Shown: positions 45,425-55,161 of the stretch, piece by piece
Layout: the number at the start of each line of letters is the position of its first letter
How positions within the stretch are numbered: position 1 is the stretch's first letter
Assembly: GCF_009649175.1 (NCBI RefSeq)
Contig: NZ_WJPO01000006.1
Span: forward strand, 100,099-164,098
Direction of reading: 5' to 3'
Length of the DNA: 64,000 bases
DNA from: Rhodovulum strictum
GTDB taxonomy: Bacteria > Pseudomonadota > Alphaproteobacteria > Rhodobacterales > Rhodobacteraceae
Made by a program: the position numbers and the translations under genes
Notes under the pieces: model-generated
Databases searched by the model: none
Seen by the model: the letters and a program-made list of their open reading frames with translations, nothing else
What the model was told of the DNA's origin: nothing

Positions 45425-46567
45425 ATGGCGACCAGGATCATCGACAGGAACATGCGGCTTGGGGCTGCGCTGCCGGGCGGATTCCGCCCCCGGCGGCTGG
45501 CGGTCGCGCTGCTGCTTCTGGCGCTGGCGGTCGCGCCGGGCGAACTGGGGCGGCTGACCCGCGAATTGATGACCGATGCCTATGTGCAGGTCAGCGTCTT
45601 CGTGGCCGCGACGCTCATGCTGTTCTACGGCTCGGAACGGCTGTTCCGCTTTGACCTGGGCGAGGCGCTGCGCGGCGCGCGCGGCTGGCAGGTGCCGCTG
45701 GCCGCGCTTCTGGGCGCGACGCCCGGCTGCGGCGGCGCGGTGGTCGTGGTGGCGGCCTATACCTCGGGCAATGCGCGGATGGGCGCGGTGGTGGCTGCGC
45801 TGACCGCGACGATGGGCGATGCCGCCTTCCTGCTGCTGGCAACACGGCCCGATGCGGCGGCGGTGGTGCTGCCACTGTCGCTGGCCGTCGGCATCGTGAC
45901 GGGCTGGCTGGTGGACCGGTTCGACCGTTCCGACCTGCCCCGGCTGCATGGCGCCTCGGGCGAACTGGCCCCGCGGATCGGGCGGCTCAGGCCACGCGAC
46001 ATCGCCTATCTGCTGCCGCTGCTGCCCGGGCTTGCCGTGGGCATCGCCCAGCTTGTCCAGATCGAGGTCGCGATGCTGCAAGCGCTGCCCGTGACCGCCA
46101 TCGCGCTGACCGGCACGGCGCTGGGCCTGTTCATCTGGTCCAGTTCGCCCGTCACCGCGATGACCAATGCCAGGGATGCACCGCTGACGCGCATGGCCGA
46201 GGAGACCAGCTTCATCTCGGTCTGGGTGATCGGCGCCTATCTGGCCTATGACTATGCGGCCGCGTTCGGCGGGCTTGACATCGCCGCATGGTTCCAGACT
46301 GTTGCGCTGCTCTTGCCGTTGATCGCGGTAGTGGTGGGTTTCGTTCCGGGCTGCGGGCCGCAGATGCTGGTGACGATGCTGTATGTCAACGGTGCCCTGC
46401 CCTTTGCCGCGCTGATCGGCAATGCGATCTCGAACGATGGCGACGCGCTGTTTCCCGCTATCGCGATCAACCCGCGTGCGGCGATCATGGCGACCGTCTA
46501 TTCCGCCATCCCGGCACTGCTGGTCGCCTATGGCTTCCTTCTTTTCGCCCCGGATTTCATGAACTAA
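45425..46567 (+). CDS. Putative heavy-metal/manganese transporter with duplicated PGCG motif
   Basis: A 380-residue membrane protein with about ten spans. It is built as two inverted-looking halves, each with a PGCG motif: GATPGCGGAVVVVAAYTSG (about 100-118) and GFVPGCGPQMLVTML (about 305-320), each followed by GDA(A)F/GDALFPA. This is the layout of the 'putative 10-TM heavy-metal exporter/manganese transporter' family (PF11449). The Fur/Mur-like box upstream supports a role in manganese or iron homeostasis. Start 45425 has little ribosome site; the ATG at 45452 (after CAGGAAC) is an alternative. MerR gene follows. Confidence 0.75.
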   Translation: MATRIIDRNMRLGAALPGGFRPRRLAVALLLLALAVAPGELGRLTRELMTDAYVQVSVFVAATLMLFYGSERLFRFDLGEALRGARGWQVPLAALLGATPGCGGAVVVVAAYTSGNARMGAVVAALTATMGDAAFLLLATRPDAAAVVLPLSLAVGIVTGWLVDRFDRSDLPRLHGASGELAPRIGRLRPRDIAYLLPLLPGLAVGIAQLVQIEVAMLQALPVTAIALTGTALGLFIWSSSPVTAMTNARDAPLTRMAEETSFISVWVIGAYLAYDYAAAFGGLDIAAWFQTVALLLPLIAVVVGFVPGCGPQMLVTMLYVNGALPFAALIGNAISNDGDALFPAIAINPRAAIMATVYSAIPALLVAYGFLLFAPDFMN

Positions 46568-46620
46568 GGTTGCGCCAAGCGGAACAGCCGCGCCGCGGCA
46601 GGGGCAAACTGGAAGGGTCG

Positions 46621-47010
46621 ATGTCCGACACCCGTCTGACATTCAAGGAAATGTGCGCCAGGTTCGACGTGACCCCGCGCACCTTGCGCTATTACGAGTA
46701 TATCGAGCTTCTCAGCCCCGATAAGGAGGGCCGCGCCCGCTTCTACACCCCGCGCGAGGTGGCGCGGATGACTCTGATCCTGCGCGGACGGCGTTTCGGC
46801 TTCGGGCTCGAGGAAATCCGCCAGTGGCTGCTGATCTATGACGAAAAGGGCAGCCGGGCGCAGCTTGAGAAGCTGATCGAGATGGCCGACCGCCAGCTTG
46901 TGGCGCTGGCCGCGCAGCGCGACGAGATCGACCGCTCGCTGACCGAGCTGGAGGCGCTGCGCCGCGAGGTTGTGACCACCCTTTCCGGCAAGGACGCCCC
47001 GGCCCGCTGA
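46621..47010 (+). CDS. MerR-family transcriptional regulator
   Basis: A 129-residue regulator: LTFKEMCARFDVTPRTLRYYEYIELLSPDKEGRARFYTPREVARM contains the winged HTH with RTLRYYE, then GRRFGFGLEEIRQWLLIYDEKGS and a long C-terminal coiled coil (LEKLIEMADRQLVALAAQRDEIDRSLTELEAL). There are no Cys pairs for metal sensing, so despite the neighbouring metal transporter it may respond to another signal (cf. LiuR-type MerR proteins without cysteines). Starts 53 bases after the transporter stop and is convergent with murD. Confidence 0.92.
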   Translation: MSDTRLTFKEMCARFDVTPRTLRYYEYIELLSPDKEGRARFYTPREVARMTLILRGRRFGFGLEEIRQWLLIYDEKGSRAQLEKLIEMADRQLVALAAQRDEIDRSLTELEALRREVVTTLSGKDAPAR

Positions 47011-47032
47011 TCGCAGGACCGTCCCCGGGCGC

Positions 47033-48442
47033 TCAGGACAAGGCGCCCAGAGCCTGGCTGACCTGGGCGACGAAATCCTCGCCCCGGCGTTCGAAATTGT
47101 CGTACTGGTCAAAGCTGGCCGCGGCGGGGGCAAGCAGCACGACATCGCCCGGTTCGGCCTCGGCCGCGGCGCGGGCGACGGCGGTCGCCATCGCGGTGCA
47201 GACCTCATGCGGGATGTCGCGCAGATGCAGCGCGAAGGCGGCGGCCTCGCGCCCGATGACATAAGCCTTGGCGACATTACCCAGATGCGGCGCAAGTTCG
47301 GCCAGCCCGCCCTCTTTCTCAAGCCCGCCACAGATCCAGCGGATGCGCGCAAAGGCGGCCAGCGCACGCGCGGCCGACGCGGCATTGGTGGCCTTGGAAT
47401 CGTTGACGAAACGCACGCCGCCCGCCTCGGCCACCAACTGGCTGCGATGCGGCAGACCGGCGAAATCGTGAAAGGCGCGCTCGATCTCCCTCGGCCCGAT
47501 GCCAAGGCAGCGGGCGGCGGCATAGGCGGCGCAGGCGTTCTGGTGGTTATGCACGCCGGGCAGACCGGGGATGGCGCGCAGGTCGATGCTGGCCACCTGT
47601 CGGCCCTTGCGCCATTCCGCCAGAAACCCCTTGCGCGCAAAGACCGACCAGCCCGGCCCGGTCAGCTTGCTTCCCGCCGAAATCCGGATCACCCGGTCAT
47701 CGGCAGCCCCCTCGGCCATCTGGTTGGCCAGAAACCGCCCCTCGTCCTCGTCCACGCCGATGATCGCCCGATCCGGCCCGCCCTCGGCAAAAAGTCGGCG
47801 CTTTGCGGCAAAATACCCGCCCGGCCCGCCATGACGGTCCAGATGGTCGGGCGACAGGTTGGTGAAGACCGCAATATCGGGGGTCAGCGCGCGGGCCAGT
47901 TCGGTCTGGTATGAGGACAGTTCCAGCACCACCACCCCGCCCTCGCCCGGCGGGTCGATATCCAGCACGCCGCGCCCGATATTGCCCGCAAGCTGGCTGT
48001 CGCGGCCCGCCGCACTCAGCACATGATGGATCAGCGCCGAGGTGGTGGACTTGCCGTTCGATCCGGTCACCGCGATCACGCGGGGCGGGCTGTCGAAGCC
48101 CTCCCAATCCTCGGTGGAAAGCGAGCGGAAGAACAGCCCGATATCGTTGTCCACCGGCACCCCGGCGGCCCAGGCGGCGGCAACCACGGGGTTCGGCGCG
48201 GGGTAGAGATGGGGGATGCCGGGGCTCAGGATCAGCGCGACGGCTCCCTCCAGCGCGCCCGGTCGGGTCAGGTCGGCGGGCGCGAACCCCTCGGCCTGGG
48301 CGGCGGCGCGCGCGGTCTCGTTGTCGTCCCAGACCAGCAACTCGGCCCCGCCCGCCCGCAACGCCCGCGCCGCCGACAGGCCCGACCGCCCCAGCCCCAG
48401 AACGGCGACCCGCGCCCCCTCAACCCCGCGCACCGGAATCAT
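47033..48442 (-). CDS. murD: UDP-N-acetylmuramoyl-L-alanine--D-glutamate ligase
   Basis: A 469-residue Mur ligase adding D-Glu to UDP-MurNAc-L-Ala. [21 protein letters not shown] (N-domain), [11 protein letters not shown], the ATP-binding [35 protein letters not shown], and [17 protein letters not shown]. It is the last gene of the dcw block here. It is followed directly by a convergent MerR gene instead of the usual ftsW and murG. Length and all motifs are normal. Confidence 0.97.
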   Translation of the reverse strand: MIPVRGVEGARVAVLGLGRSGLSAARALRAGGAELLVWDDNETARAAAQAEGFAPADLTRPGALEGAVALILSPGIPHLYPAPNPVVAAAWAAGVPVDNDIGLFFRSLSTEDWEGFDSPPRVIAVTGSNGKSTTSALIHHVLSAAGRDSQLAGNIGRGVLDIDPPGEGGVVVLELSSYQTELARALTPDIAVFTNLSPDHLDRHGGPGGYFAAKRRLFAEGGPDRAIIGVDEDEGRFLANQMAEGAADDRVIRISAGSKLTGPGWSVFARKGFLAEWRKGRQVASIDLRAIPGLPGVHNHQNACAAYAAARCLGIGPREIERAFHDFAGLPHRSQLVAEAGGVRFVNDSKATNAASAARALAAFARIRWICGGLEKEGGLAELAPHLGNVAKAYVIGREAAAFALHLRDIPHEVCTAMATAVARAAAEAEPGDVVLLAPAAASFDQYDNFERRGEDFVAQVSQALGALS

Positions 48443-48542
48443 TCCCCACCCCTTTCAAAGGTGGGCGGAGCATGCCCATCACGGGGCGCCGGATGCAAGA
48501 CGGCCCGGCACGCGCAAGGCGTGTTCCCGACCGCCCCGGCCC

Positions 48543-48962
48543 TCAGACCAGATAATGCCAGCCCAGCATCAGCGGCGGCATCGCCACGGCGGTCAGCGCG
48601 AACAGGAAGCCCGCCGTGCGGTTGCCGCCCATCCGCCGCACCGCGCCGCTGATCGCCGGGGCGACCACGATCGAAGCCAGCACGATCGGCAGAATGCGGT
48701 CGAAGATCGGCGCACAATTCTGCGGCTCGGCAAAGTTCGCGATGCAATAGGGCACGATCTGGTTAGAGAAGACCAGCACCAGCGCGATCAGATAGCCGAT
48801 GAAGGCGATCACCGCATAGGGCGGCACGCCATCCCAATGCTTGAGCGTGACATCGGGGGTCACCGCATGAAGCCGGGGAGACGCCCAGAACGCGCGCCGG
48901 TCGCGTTTGGGGCCGGGCCGGACTTCCCGGACGAATTCTTCGTCCACGATCTTGTATTCCAT
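48543..48962 (-). CDS. Uncharacterised membrane protein inside the dcw cluster
   Basis: A 139-residue protein with a charged N-terminus (MEYKIVDEEFVREVRPGPKRDRRAFWASPRL) and three or four predicted spans (YAVIAFIGYLIALVLVF; RILPIVLASIVVAPAISGAV; AGFLFALTAVAMPPLMLGW). The periplasmic or cytoplasmic loop has a Cys pair (PYCIANFAEPQNCAP). No family recognised. It sits between mraY (27 bases) and murD (100 bases) on the same strand, so it is cotranscribed with peptidoglycan genes. GGAGGATGAG precedes the ATG. Confidence 0.78.
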   Translation of the reverse strand: MEYKIVDEEFVREVRPGPKRDRRAFWASPRLHAVTPDVTLKHWDGVPPYAVIAFIGYLIALVLVFSNQIVPYCIANFAEPQNCAPIFDRILPIVLASIVVAPAISGAVRRMGGNRTAGFLFALTAVAMPPLMLGWHYLV

Positions 48963-48989
48963 GCTCTCATCCTCCTGTTCCCCCGGGCG

Positions 48990-50075
48990 TCAACGCACCT
49001 TGAGGGTCGCCAGCCCGATCAGCGCGAGGATCAGGCTGATGATCCAGAACCGTATCACGATCTGCGGCTCCGCCCATCCCTTCTTCTCGAAATGGTGGTG
49101 GATTGGTGCCATAAGGAACACACGTTTTCCGGTAGTCTTGAAATAGGCCACCTGGATGATGACGGACAGCGCCTCGACCACGAAAAGCCCGCCAACTATG
49201 GCCAGAACGATCTCGTGCTTGGTCGCGACCGCGATCGCGCCCAGCGCGCCGCCCAGCGCCAGCGAGCCGGTATCGCCCATGAAGACAGCCGCCGGTGGGG
49301 CATTATACCACAGGAATCCCAGCCCAGCGCCGATCAGTCCGGAGCAGAAGATCAGGATCTCGCCGGTGCCCGGGACGTAATGGACATCGAGGTAATTGGT
49401 GAAGTCGACCCGGCCGACCGCATAGGCGATCACGCCCAGCGCAGCCGCGGCGATCATCACCGGCATGATGGCCAGCCCGTCCAGCCCGTCGGTCAGGTTG
49501 ACCGCATTCGCCGAGCCGACGATCACGATCATGGCGAAGGGCACGAACAGGATGCCCAGGTTGAACAGCGCCGACTTGAAGACGGGCACCGCAAGCTGGT
49601 TGGTCAGGGCCTCGGGGTGGACCGAGGCCGCCCAGTATCCCGCAACCGCCGCGATCAGCAGCCCCAGCCCGAAACGCACCCGGCCGGGCACGCCCTTGAC
49701 GTTGTTGCGCGACACCTTGGCGTAGTCGTCGGCAAAGCCGATGGCGCCGAAGGACAGTGTCACGAACAGCACCATCCAGATATAGGGGTTGTCGAGCCGC
49801 GCCCAGAGCAGGGTCGAGACGATCAGCCCGCCAAGGATCAGCACCCCGCCCATCGTCGGCGTGCCGGCCTTGGTTTCCAGATGGCTTGCGGGGCCATCGG
49901 CGCGGATCGGCTGGCCGTTGCGCTGACGCCGACGCAAGAGGTTGATCAGCGGCCGCCCGAACAGGAAGCCGAACAGCAAGGCGGTGAAGAACGCCGCACC
50001 AGCCCGGAAGGTGATGTAGCGAAACAGGTTGAAGATGCCGCCCCCATCAGAGAGATCGGCCAGCCAGAACAGCAT
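48990..50075 (-). CDS. mraY: Phospho-N-acetylmuramoyl-pentapeptide transferase
   Basis: A 361-residue inner-membrane enzyme that makes lipid I from UDP-MurNAc-pentapeptide and undecaprenyl phosphate. Motifs: [25 protein letters not shown] (DD motif), [28 protein letters not shown], and [13 protein letters not shown]. About ten spans. Start overlaps the murF stop by one base. Normal length. Confidence 0.98.
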   Translation of the reverse strand: MLFWLADLSDGGGIFNLFRYITFRAGAAFFTALLFGFLFGRPLINLLRRRQRNGQPIRADGPASHLETKAGTPTMGGVLILGGLIVSTLLWARLDNPYIWMVLFVTLSFGAIGFADDYAKVSRNNVKGVPGRVRFGLGLLIAAVAGYWAASVHPEALTNQLAVPVFKSALFNLGILFVPFAMIVIVGSANAVNLTDGLDGLAIMPVMIAAAALGVIAYAVGRVDFTNYLDVHYVPGTGEILIFCSGLIGAGLGFLWYNAPPAAVFMGDTGSLALGGALGAIAVATKHEIVLAIVGGLFVVEALSVIIQVAYFKTTGKRVFLMAPIHHHFEKKGWAEPQIVIRFWIISLILALIGLATLKVR

Positions 50076-51523
50076 CAGTCAAGGTCCTCGTCGGTTTCGC
50101 GGACCGCTTGGCCCAGTTTGCCCAGCGCGTCAACGACGATCGAGACGCGGCTGCCCTTGGACCCCTTGACCAGCACGACATCGCCCGCATCGACCAGATG
50201 ATGGACCCGCGCCGCCAGCGGCTCGGCCTCGTCGAACCACTGGCCGCGGCGCTTGAGCGGCAGCGCGAAATAAAGCGCGCGCATCCGGGGTCCGACGCAA
50301 TGGACCAGATCGACGCGGCCCATCGCGGGCAGATCGGCAAGGCCCGCATGCAGCGCCTGTTCCTGTTCGCCAAGCTCCAGCATGTCGCCGAGGATCGCGA
50401 TACGGCGGCCCTGGGCGACGCGACCGACCCCGTCGCGGGGCACGGCGGCGGCCAGCACCTCCAGCGCAGCGCCCATCGAGGCGGGGTTGGCATTGAAGGC
50501 GTCGTCAATCACCTCGAGCGCGATCTCGCGGTCGATCGGGTCAAGCGCGATCCTGAGCCGCGCGCCGCGCCCGCCGGGCGGAACCCAGCCGCCCAGATCG
50601 CATGCCGCAAGCGCCCGATCGATGCCCAGCGCCTCGGCCACGGCCAGCACGCCCAGCGCGTTCATCGCGAAATGCCGGCCCGGCGCGCGGATCTTGAACA
50701 GCAGCTTCTCGCCCTGCGCCTTGGCCTCGACCACCGTGGAATTGGGATGAAGCTGCACCTTGATCAGCCTGAAATCGCAGGCTTTCCCCTGCCCGAAGGT
50801 AAAGACGGTCGTGGCCCGGGCGCGGCCTGCCTCGGCCAGGATCGGGCTGACCTCCAGATCGGCGGGCCAGATCGCGGCGCCGCCCGGCTCCAGCCCCTCG
50901 AAAATCGCCGCCTTCTCGCGCGCGATGCCCGCCAGATCGTCGAAGGCGGCCAGATGGGCGGGGGCAACCGTGGTGATCAGCGCAACATGGGGCCGCGCCA
51001 TGCGGGCCAGCGGCGCGATCTCACCGGGATGGTTCATGCCGATCTCGATCACCGCGAAATCGGCATCGACGGGCAGCCGCGCCAGCGTCAGCGGCACGCC
51101 CCAATGGTTGTTGAAGCTCGCCTCGGCAGCATGAACCCGGCCCTGCCCGGCCAGAACCGCACGCAGCATCTCCTTGGTCGAGGTCTTGCCGACCGAGCCC
51201 GTCACCGCCACAACCCGCGCCCGTGCCCGCGCCCGGCCCGCCTGCCCCAACGCCACCAGCCCCGCCAGCACATCGGGCACGATCAGAAGCGGCGCATCGG
51301 GGGCAAGCCCCTCGGGGATGCGCGACACCATCGCCGCGGCCGCCCCCCGGGCCAGCGCATCGGCGACGAAATCGTGGCCGTCGCGCTGGTCGGTCAGCGC
51401 AACGAACAGATCGCCGGGCGCAAGGCTGCGGGTGTCGATCGACACGCCCCTTGCGCGCCAGTCGCAACCGGTCTGCCCACCGGTGGCGGCTGCGGCCTCG
51501 GCTGCCGTCCAGAGCACGCTCAT
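50075..51523 (-). CDS. murF: UDP-N-acetylmuramoyl-tripeptide--D-alanyl-D-alanine ligase
   Basis: A 482-residue Mur ligase that adds D-Ala-D-Ala. ATP-binding [52 protein letters not shown], and [36 protein letters not shown]. Start overlaps murE by 4 bases (ATGA) and its stop touches the mraY start. Normal length; fully typical. Confidence 0.97.
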   Translation of the reverse strand: MSVLWTAAEAAAATGGQTGCDWRARGVSIDTRSLAPGDLFVALTDQRDGHDFVADALARGAAAAMVSRIPEGLAPDAPLLIVPDVLAGLVALGQAGRARARARVVAVTGSVGKTSTKEMLRAVLAGQGRVHAAEASFNNHWGVPLTLARLPVDADFAVIEIGMNHPGEIAPLARMARPHVALITTVAPAHLAAFDDLAGIAREKAAIFEGLEPGGAAIWPADLEVSPILAEAGRARATTVFTFGQGKACDFRLIKVQLHPNSTVVEAKAQGEKLLFKIRAPGRHFAMNALGVLAVAEALGIDRALAACDLGGWVPPGGRGARLRIALDPIDREIALEVIDDAFNANPASMGAALEVLAAAVPRDGVGRVAQGRRIAILGDMLELGEQEQALHAGLADLPAMGRVDLVHCVGPRMRALYFALPLKRRGQWFDEAEPLAARVHHLVDAGDVVLVKGSKGSRVSIVVDALGKLGQAVRETDEDLD

Positions 51524-53007
51524 GCCAGCCGCCCGTCCAGCGCGGCAACCGCCACGCTGGCCTGTTCGACATCGTCGAAGGGGAACACGTCGTCGCCGAC
51601 GATCTGGCCGGTCTCATGGCCCTTGCCCGCGATCAGCAGCGCGTCACCCGGCTCCAGCGCGTCGACGCCGCGCAGGATCGCCTCGGCCCGGTCGCCAACC
51701 TCGCTCGCGTCGGGGCAGCCTTTCAGTATTTCTGCACGGATCACCGCCGGAACCTCGGATCTGGGGTTGTCGTCTGTCACATAAGCGATATCGGCATGTT
51801 CGGCAGCCGCCGCGCCCATCAGCGGGCGCTTGCCCCGGTCGCGGTCGCCACCCGCGCCAAAGACGATGACGATGCGGCCCATCACATGCGGGCGCAGCGC
51901 CTTCAGCGCGGTGGCGATGGCGTCGGGGGTATGCGCGTAATCGACAAAGACCGCCGCCCCGTTCGCCCGCCGCGCGGCCATCTGCATCCGCCCGCGCACA
52001 CCGACAAGATCGGGCAGCGTGTCGAAGACCTGCCCCGGGTCGTCGCCGCAGGCAATCGCCAGCCCTGCCGCCAGCGCCACGTTATGCGCCTGGAACCCGC
52101 CGATCAGGCCAAGGCGCACCTGCCGCGCCCGCCCCTGCCAGTCGAGCCGCAATTCCTGCCCGGTCGCATCGAAGCGTTGCGCGGCGATCCGCAGATCCGC
52201 CGCCGGGTCGGAACCGACGCTCAGCACCTCCTGCCCGCGCGCCCGCGCCAGAGAGGTCACCGACACCCCCTTGGGATCGTCGATATTGACGACCGCGGTG
52301 CCATCCTCGGGCAGCACGCGGCCGAAAAGCCCGGCCTTGGCGGCGAAATAGGCATCGAAGGTCTCGTGGTAATCCAGGTGGTCCTGCGTGAAATTGGTAA
52401 AGCCCGCCGCGCGCAGCACCACGCCGTCAAGGCGCGCCTGGGCAAGGCCATGGCTTGACGCCTCCATCACGGCATGGGTGACACCCGCCCCGGCCATCTC
52501 GGCCAGCAGGCGATGCAGCGTCAGCGGGTCGGGCGTGGTGTGCGCCAGCGGCGCCTGATAGGCACCCTCGACGCCGGTGGTGCCAAGGCTGGCGGCCTGA
52601 TGGCCCAGCAGCGTCCAGATCTGGCGGGTGAACTGGGCGACCGAGGTCTTGCCGTTGGTGCCCGTGACCGCGGCCATCGTCGCGGGCTGGCCGGCGAACC
52701 ACAGCGCAGCGGCGCCCGCAAAGGCCGCGCGCGGGTCTTCGGCCACGATCAGCGCGGCCTGACTTGCGGCCAGCGCCCCGGCCGCGATCCGTGCGCCTTC
52801 GGCATCGGTCAGGATCGCCACCGCCCCCCCTGCCAGCGCCTGCGGGATAAAGGCGCCGCCATGGGCGCGGCTGCCGGGAAAGGCGGCGAACAGGAAGCCG
52901 GGGCGCACCGCACGGCTGTCGATGGCAAGGCCCGCCACGCGCGCCTCGCGCCCCCCCCGGGCCCGAAGACCGAGCGCAGCGAGCGATTTCTCCGAGCGAT
53001 GCGCCAT
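51520..53007 (-). CDS. murE: UDP-N-acetylmuramoyl-tripeptide synthetase (meso-DAP-adding)
   Basis: A 495-residue Mur ligase. ATP-binding MAAVTGTNGKTSVAQFTRQIW, GTTGVEGAYQ, HAVMEASSHGLAQARLDG, FVDYAHTPDAIATAL, and DDNPRSEVPAVIRAEIL. The DNPR motif is specific for meso-diaminopimelate, so the peptidoglycan is DAP-type. Stop overlaps the murF start by 4 bases; 13 bases after ftsI. Confidence 0.97.
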   Translation of the reverse strand: MAHRSEKSLAALGLRARGGREARVAGLAIDSRAVRPGFLFAAFPGSRAHGGAFIPQALAGGAVAILTDAEGARIAAGALAASQAALIVAEDPRAAFAGAAALWFAGQPATMAAVTGTNGKTSVAQFTRQIWTLLGHQAASLGTTGVEGAYQAPLAHTTPDPLTLHRLLAEMAGAGVTHAVMEASSHGLAQARLDGVVLRAAGFTNFTQDHLDYHETFDAYFAAKAGLFGRVLPEDGTAVVNIDDPKGVSVTSLARARGQEVLSVGSDPAADLRIAAQRFDATGQELRLDWQGRARQVRLGLIGGFQAHNVALAAGLAIACGDDPGQVFDTLPDLVGVRGRMQMAARRANGAAVFVDYAHTPDAIATALKALRPHVMGRIVIVFGAGGDRDRGKRPLMGAAAAEHADIAYVTDDNPRSEVPAVIRAEILKGCPDASEVGDRAEAILRGVDALEPGDALLIAGKGHETGQIVGDDVFPFDDVEQASVAVAALDGRLA

Positions 53008-53020
53008 GATCCCCCGCGCG

Positions 53021-54799
53021 CTAATTCGCGGCCAGTGTTACTCCAAAGCCCGAGGCGGATTCAATCTCCGGCCGCAGCCCCAGAAGCGGCGCGGCGCGGC
53101 GCACGATCTCGCCCGCAACCGGCGCGGCGGTCCAGCCGGCGGTGCGGCGCGGTTCGCTTCCGGTGCGGTCCTCGGGCTCGTCCAGCGTGACCACCAGCAC
53201 ATATCGGGGGGCGTCAGAGGGAAAGATGCTGGCAAATGTCGAAAGCACCTTGTCCTTGTGATAGCCGCCGGTGCGCTTGGGCTTGTCGGCGGTGCCGGTC
53301 TTGCCGCCGACCGAATAGCCCTCGACCTCGGCCAGGGTCGCCGTCCCGTGCGCGACGACATCGCGCAACATCGACCGGATCGCGGCCGATGTCGCCTCGG
53401 ACACCACCCGCTCGCCCGGCTTGCCACCCCCGGCCAGCAGCGTCGGCGTCACCCGGAACCCGCCATTGGCCAGCGTCGCATAGCCCGCGGCCAGGTGCAT
53501 CGGACTGGCCGACAGCCCGTGGCCATAGGAAATCGTCAGCATCGAGATATCGGTCCAGCGCGGCGGCAAGAGCGGCTTGCCGGTCGGCGCCTCGACCAGT
53601 TCCAGCGGCACCGGCACCAGAAAGCCCAACTGGTCCAGAAACGCCCGCTGGCGTTCCGCGCCGATACGCTGGGCCAGACGCGCGGTCCCGATATTCGAGC
53701 TTTTCACCAGAACATCGGTCACCGACAGTTCGGGGCCGTAATTGCGGAAATCGCGGATGCGGTAGCGGCCCCAGACCATCGGCCCCTTGGTGTCGATCAT
53801 GGTCTTCGGCGTGACGATGCCCTCTTCCAGCGCCTGGGCGATGGTAAAGGTCTTGAAGGTCGAGCCAAGCTCGTAGACCCCCTGCACCGCGCGGTTGAAC
53901 AGCGGGCTGTCGGACGGATCGCCCTTGGTCGGCAGGCGCGGACGCTCGTTGGGGTCGAAATCGGGCAGCGAGGCCATTGCGATCACCTCGCCCGTATGCA
54001 CATCCATCAGGATCGCCGTCGCGCCCTTGGCGTTCATCAGCCGCATCCCGCCCGCCAGCACCCGCTCGACCGAGGCCTGCACGGTCAGGTCAAGCGACAG
54101 CCGCAGCGGTGCGCCGCCATTCGCCGGATCGCGCAGCCAGGCATCGAACGCCTGTTCGACACCCGCGCGCCCCACCACCTCGGCCGAGGACACACCCTCG
54201 CGCCCGAAGCCGGACCCGCCCAGCACATGCGCGGCCAGCCGGCCATTGGGGTAAAGTCGCATCTCGCGCGGGCCGAACAGCAGGCCCGGATCGCCGATGT
54301 CATGCACCTTCTGCATCTGTTCGGGGCTGAGACGGCGCTTGATCCACAGGAACTTGCGTTCCCCGGTAAAGTCGGCCAGCAGGCGCTGTTCGTCCAGATC
54401 GGGGAAGATCTGCGCCAGTTCCCGCGCCACGCGGGCGGGTTCGATCATGTTGGGCGGCTGGGCGTAAAGCGCATGCGTGGCCAGATTGGTGGCCAGGATA
54501 TTGCCGTTGCGGTCCACGATATCGGCGCGCTGCGCGACGATGGCCGCACCCGACGCGGCGGCGCGCGGCTCGGTGGGCACCGCCGCGGCCAGCGTGCCCA
54601 TGCGCACCCCCACCACCACGAAGGCGGCACAGAACATCACGCCCAGCATCAGCAGCCGCCCCTCGGCGCGGGTACGGGCGCTGTCGCGCATCCGTTCGTG
54701 GCGCAGCCGCAGGTTCTCGCGCTCGATGGCGGCGGGGTTCTCGCCCCGGGCGCGGGCCTCGAGGATGCGGGCAAGCGGGCGCAGCGGCGTGCGGATCAT
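53021..54799 (-). CDS. ftsI: Septal peptidoglycan transpeptidase FtsI (PBP3)
   Basis: A 592-residue class B penicillin-binding protein. One N-terminal span (GRLLMLGVMFCAAFVVVGVRMG) after a cytoplasmic tail, pedestal domain (RNGNILATNLATHALYA), then the transpeptidase domain with YELGSTFKTFTIAQ (SxxK, catalytic Ser), SSNIGTARLAQ (SxN), and SVGGKTGTADKP (KTG). It crosslinks septal peptidoglycan at the divisome. Start at 54799 overlaps the ftsL stop by 4 bases. Confidence 0.97.
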   Translation of the reverse strand: MIRTPLRPLARILEARARGENPAAIERENLRLRHERMRDSARTRAEGRLLMLGVMFCAAFVVVGVRMGTLAAAVPTEPRAAASGAAIVAQRADIVDRNGNILATNLATHALYAQPPNMIEPARVARELAQIFPDLDEQRLLADFTGERKFLWIKRRLSPEQMQKVHDIGDPGLLFGPREMRLYPNGRLAAHVLGGSGFGREGVSSAEVVGRAGVEQAFDAWLRDPANGGAPLRLSLDLTVQASVERVLAGGMRLMNAKGATAILMDVHTGEVIAMASLPDFDPNERPRLPTKGDPSDSPLFNRAVQGVYELGSTFKTFTIAQALEEGIVTPKTMIDTKGPMVWGRYRIRDFRNYGPELSVTDVLVKSSNIGTARLAQRIGAERQRAFLDQLGFLVPVPLELVEAPTGKPLLPPRWTDISMLTISYGHGLSASPMHLAAGYATLANGGFRVTPTLLAGGGKPGERVVSEATSAAIRSMLRDVVAHGTATLAEVEGYSVGGKTGTADKPKRTGGYHKDKVLSTFASIFPSDAPRYVLVVTLDEPEDRTGSEPRRTAGWTAAPVAGEIVRRAAPLLGLRPEIESASGFGVTLAAN

Positions 54800-55161
54800 G
54801 GCTGGGGCTCCAGATCTTCGTCGGCGAGCAGACTGCCCAGAAGCTCTATCGGGATCACGATCTCGGGCAGTTCGAAGGTCGGATAGGCGACCTGGTCGAT
54901 CCCGGCGAATTGTTCGGGCGCAAGCGGCAGCAGTTCCAGCCGCTCGAAATTCAGGTTGGCCAGTGCGCGCAGCCGGTCGGGCCGGTTCAGATAGGCCCAT
55001 TCGGCGTTCAGGATCGCGCGCCGCTCGCGCAGCATCCCGATATCGCGGTTCAGCCGCTCGACCTCGGCGATGGTCTGCTGGGTGGCGTAGTTCTCGCGAT
55101 AGGCCCAGACCGCAAGCCCCATCACCGCCAGCGCCGTCAGAACGTAGAACAGACTGCGCAT
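54796..55161 (-). CDS. ftsL: Cell division protein FtsL-like
   Basis: A 121-residue single-span protein between rsmH and ftsI: MRSLFYVLTALAVMGLAVWAYRENYATQQTIAEVERLNRDIGMLRERRAILNAEWAYLNRPDRLRAL, i.e. one N-terminal helix (about 3-21) followed by a coiled coil (core AEVERLNRDIGMLRERR), then an acidic tail. Position and layout identify it as FtsL, which couples FtsB and FtsQ to FtsI in the divisome. Stop overlaps the ftsI start by 4 bases. Confidence 0.9.
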   Translation of the reverse strand: MRSLFYVLTALAVMGLAVWAYRENYATQQTIAEVERLNRDIGMLRERRAILNAEWAYLNRPDRLRALANLNFERLELLPLAPEQFAGIDQVAYPTFELPEIVIPIELLGSLLADEDLEPQP

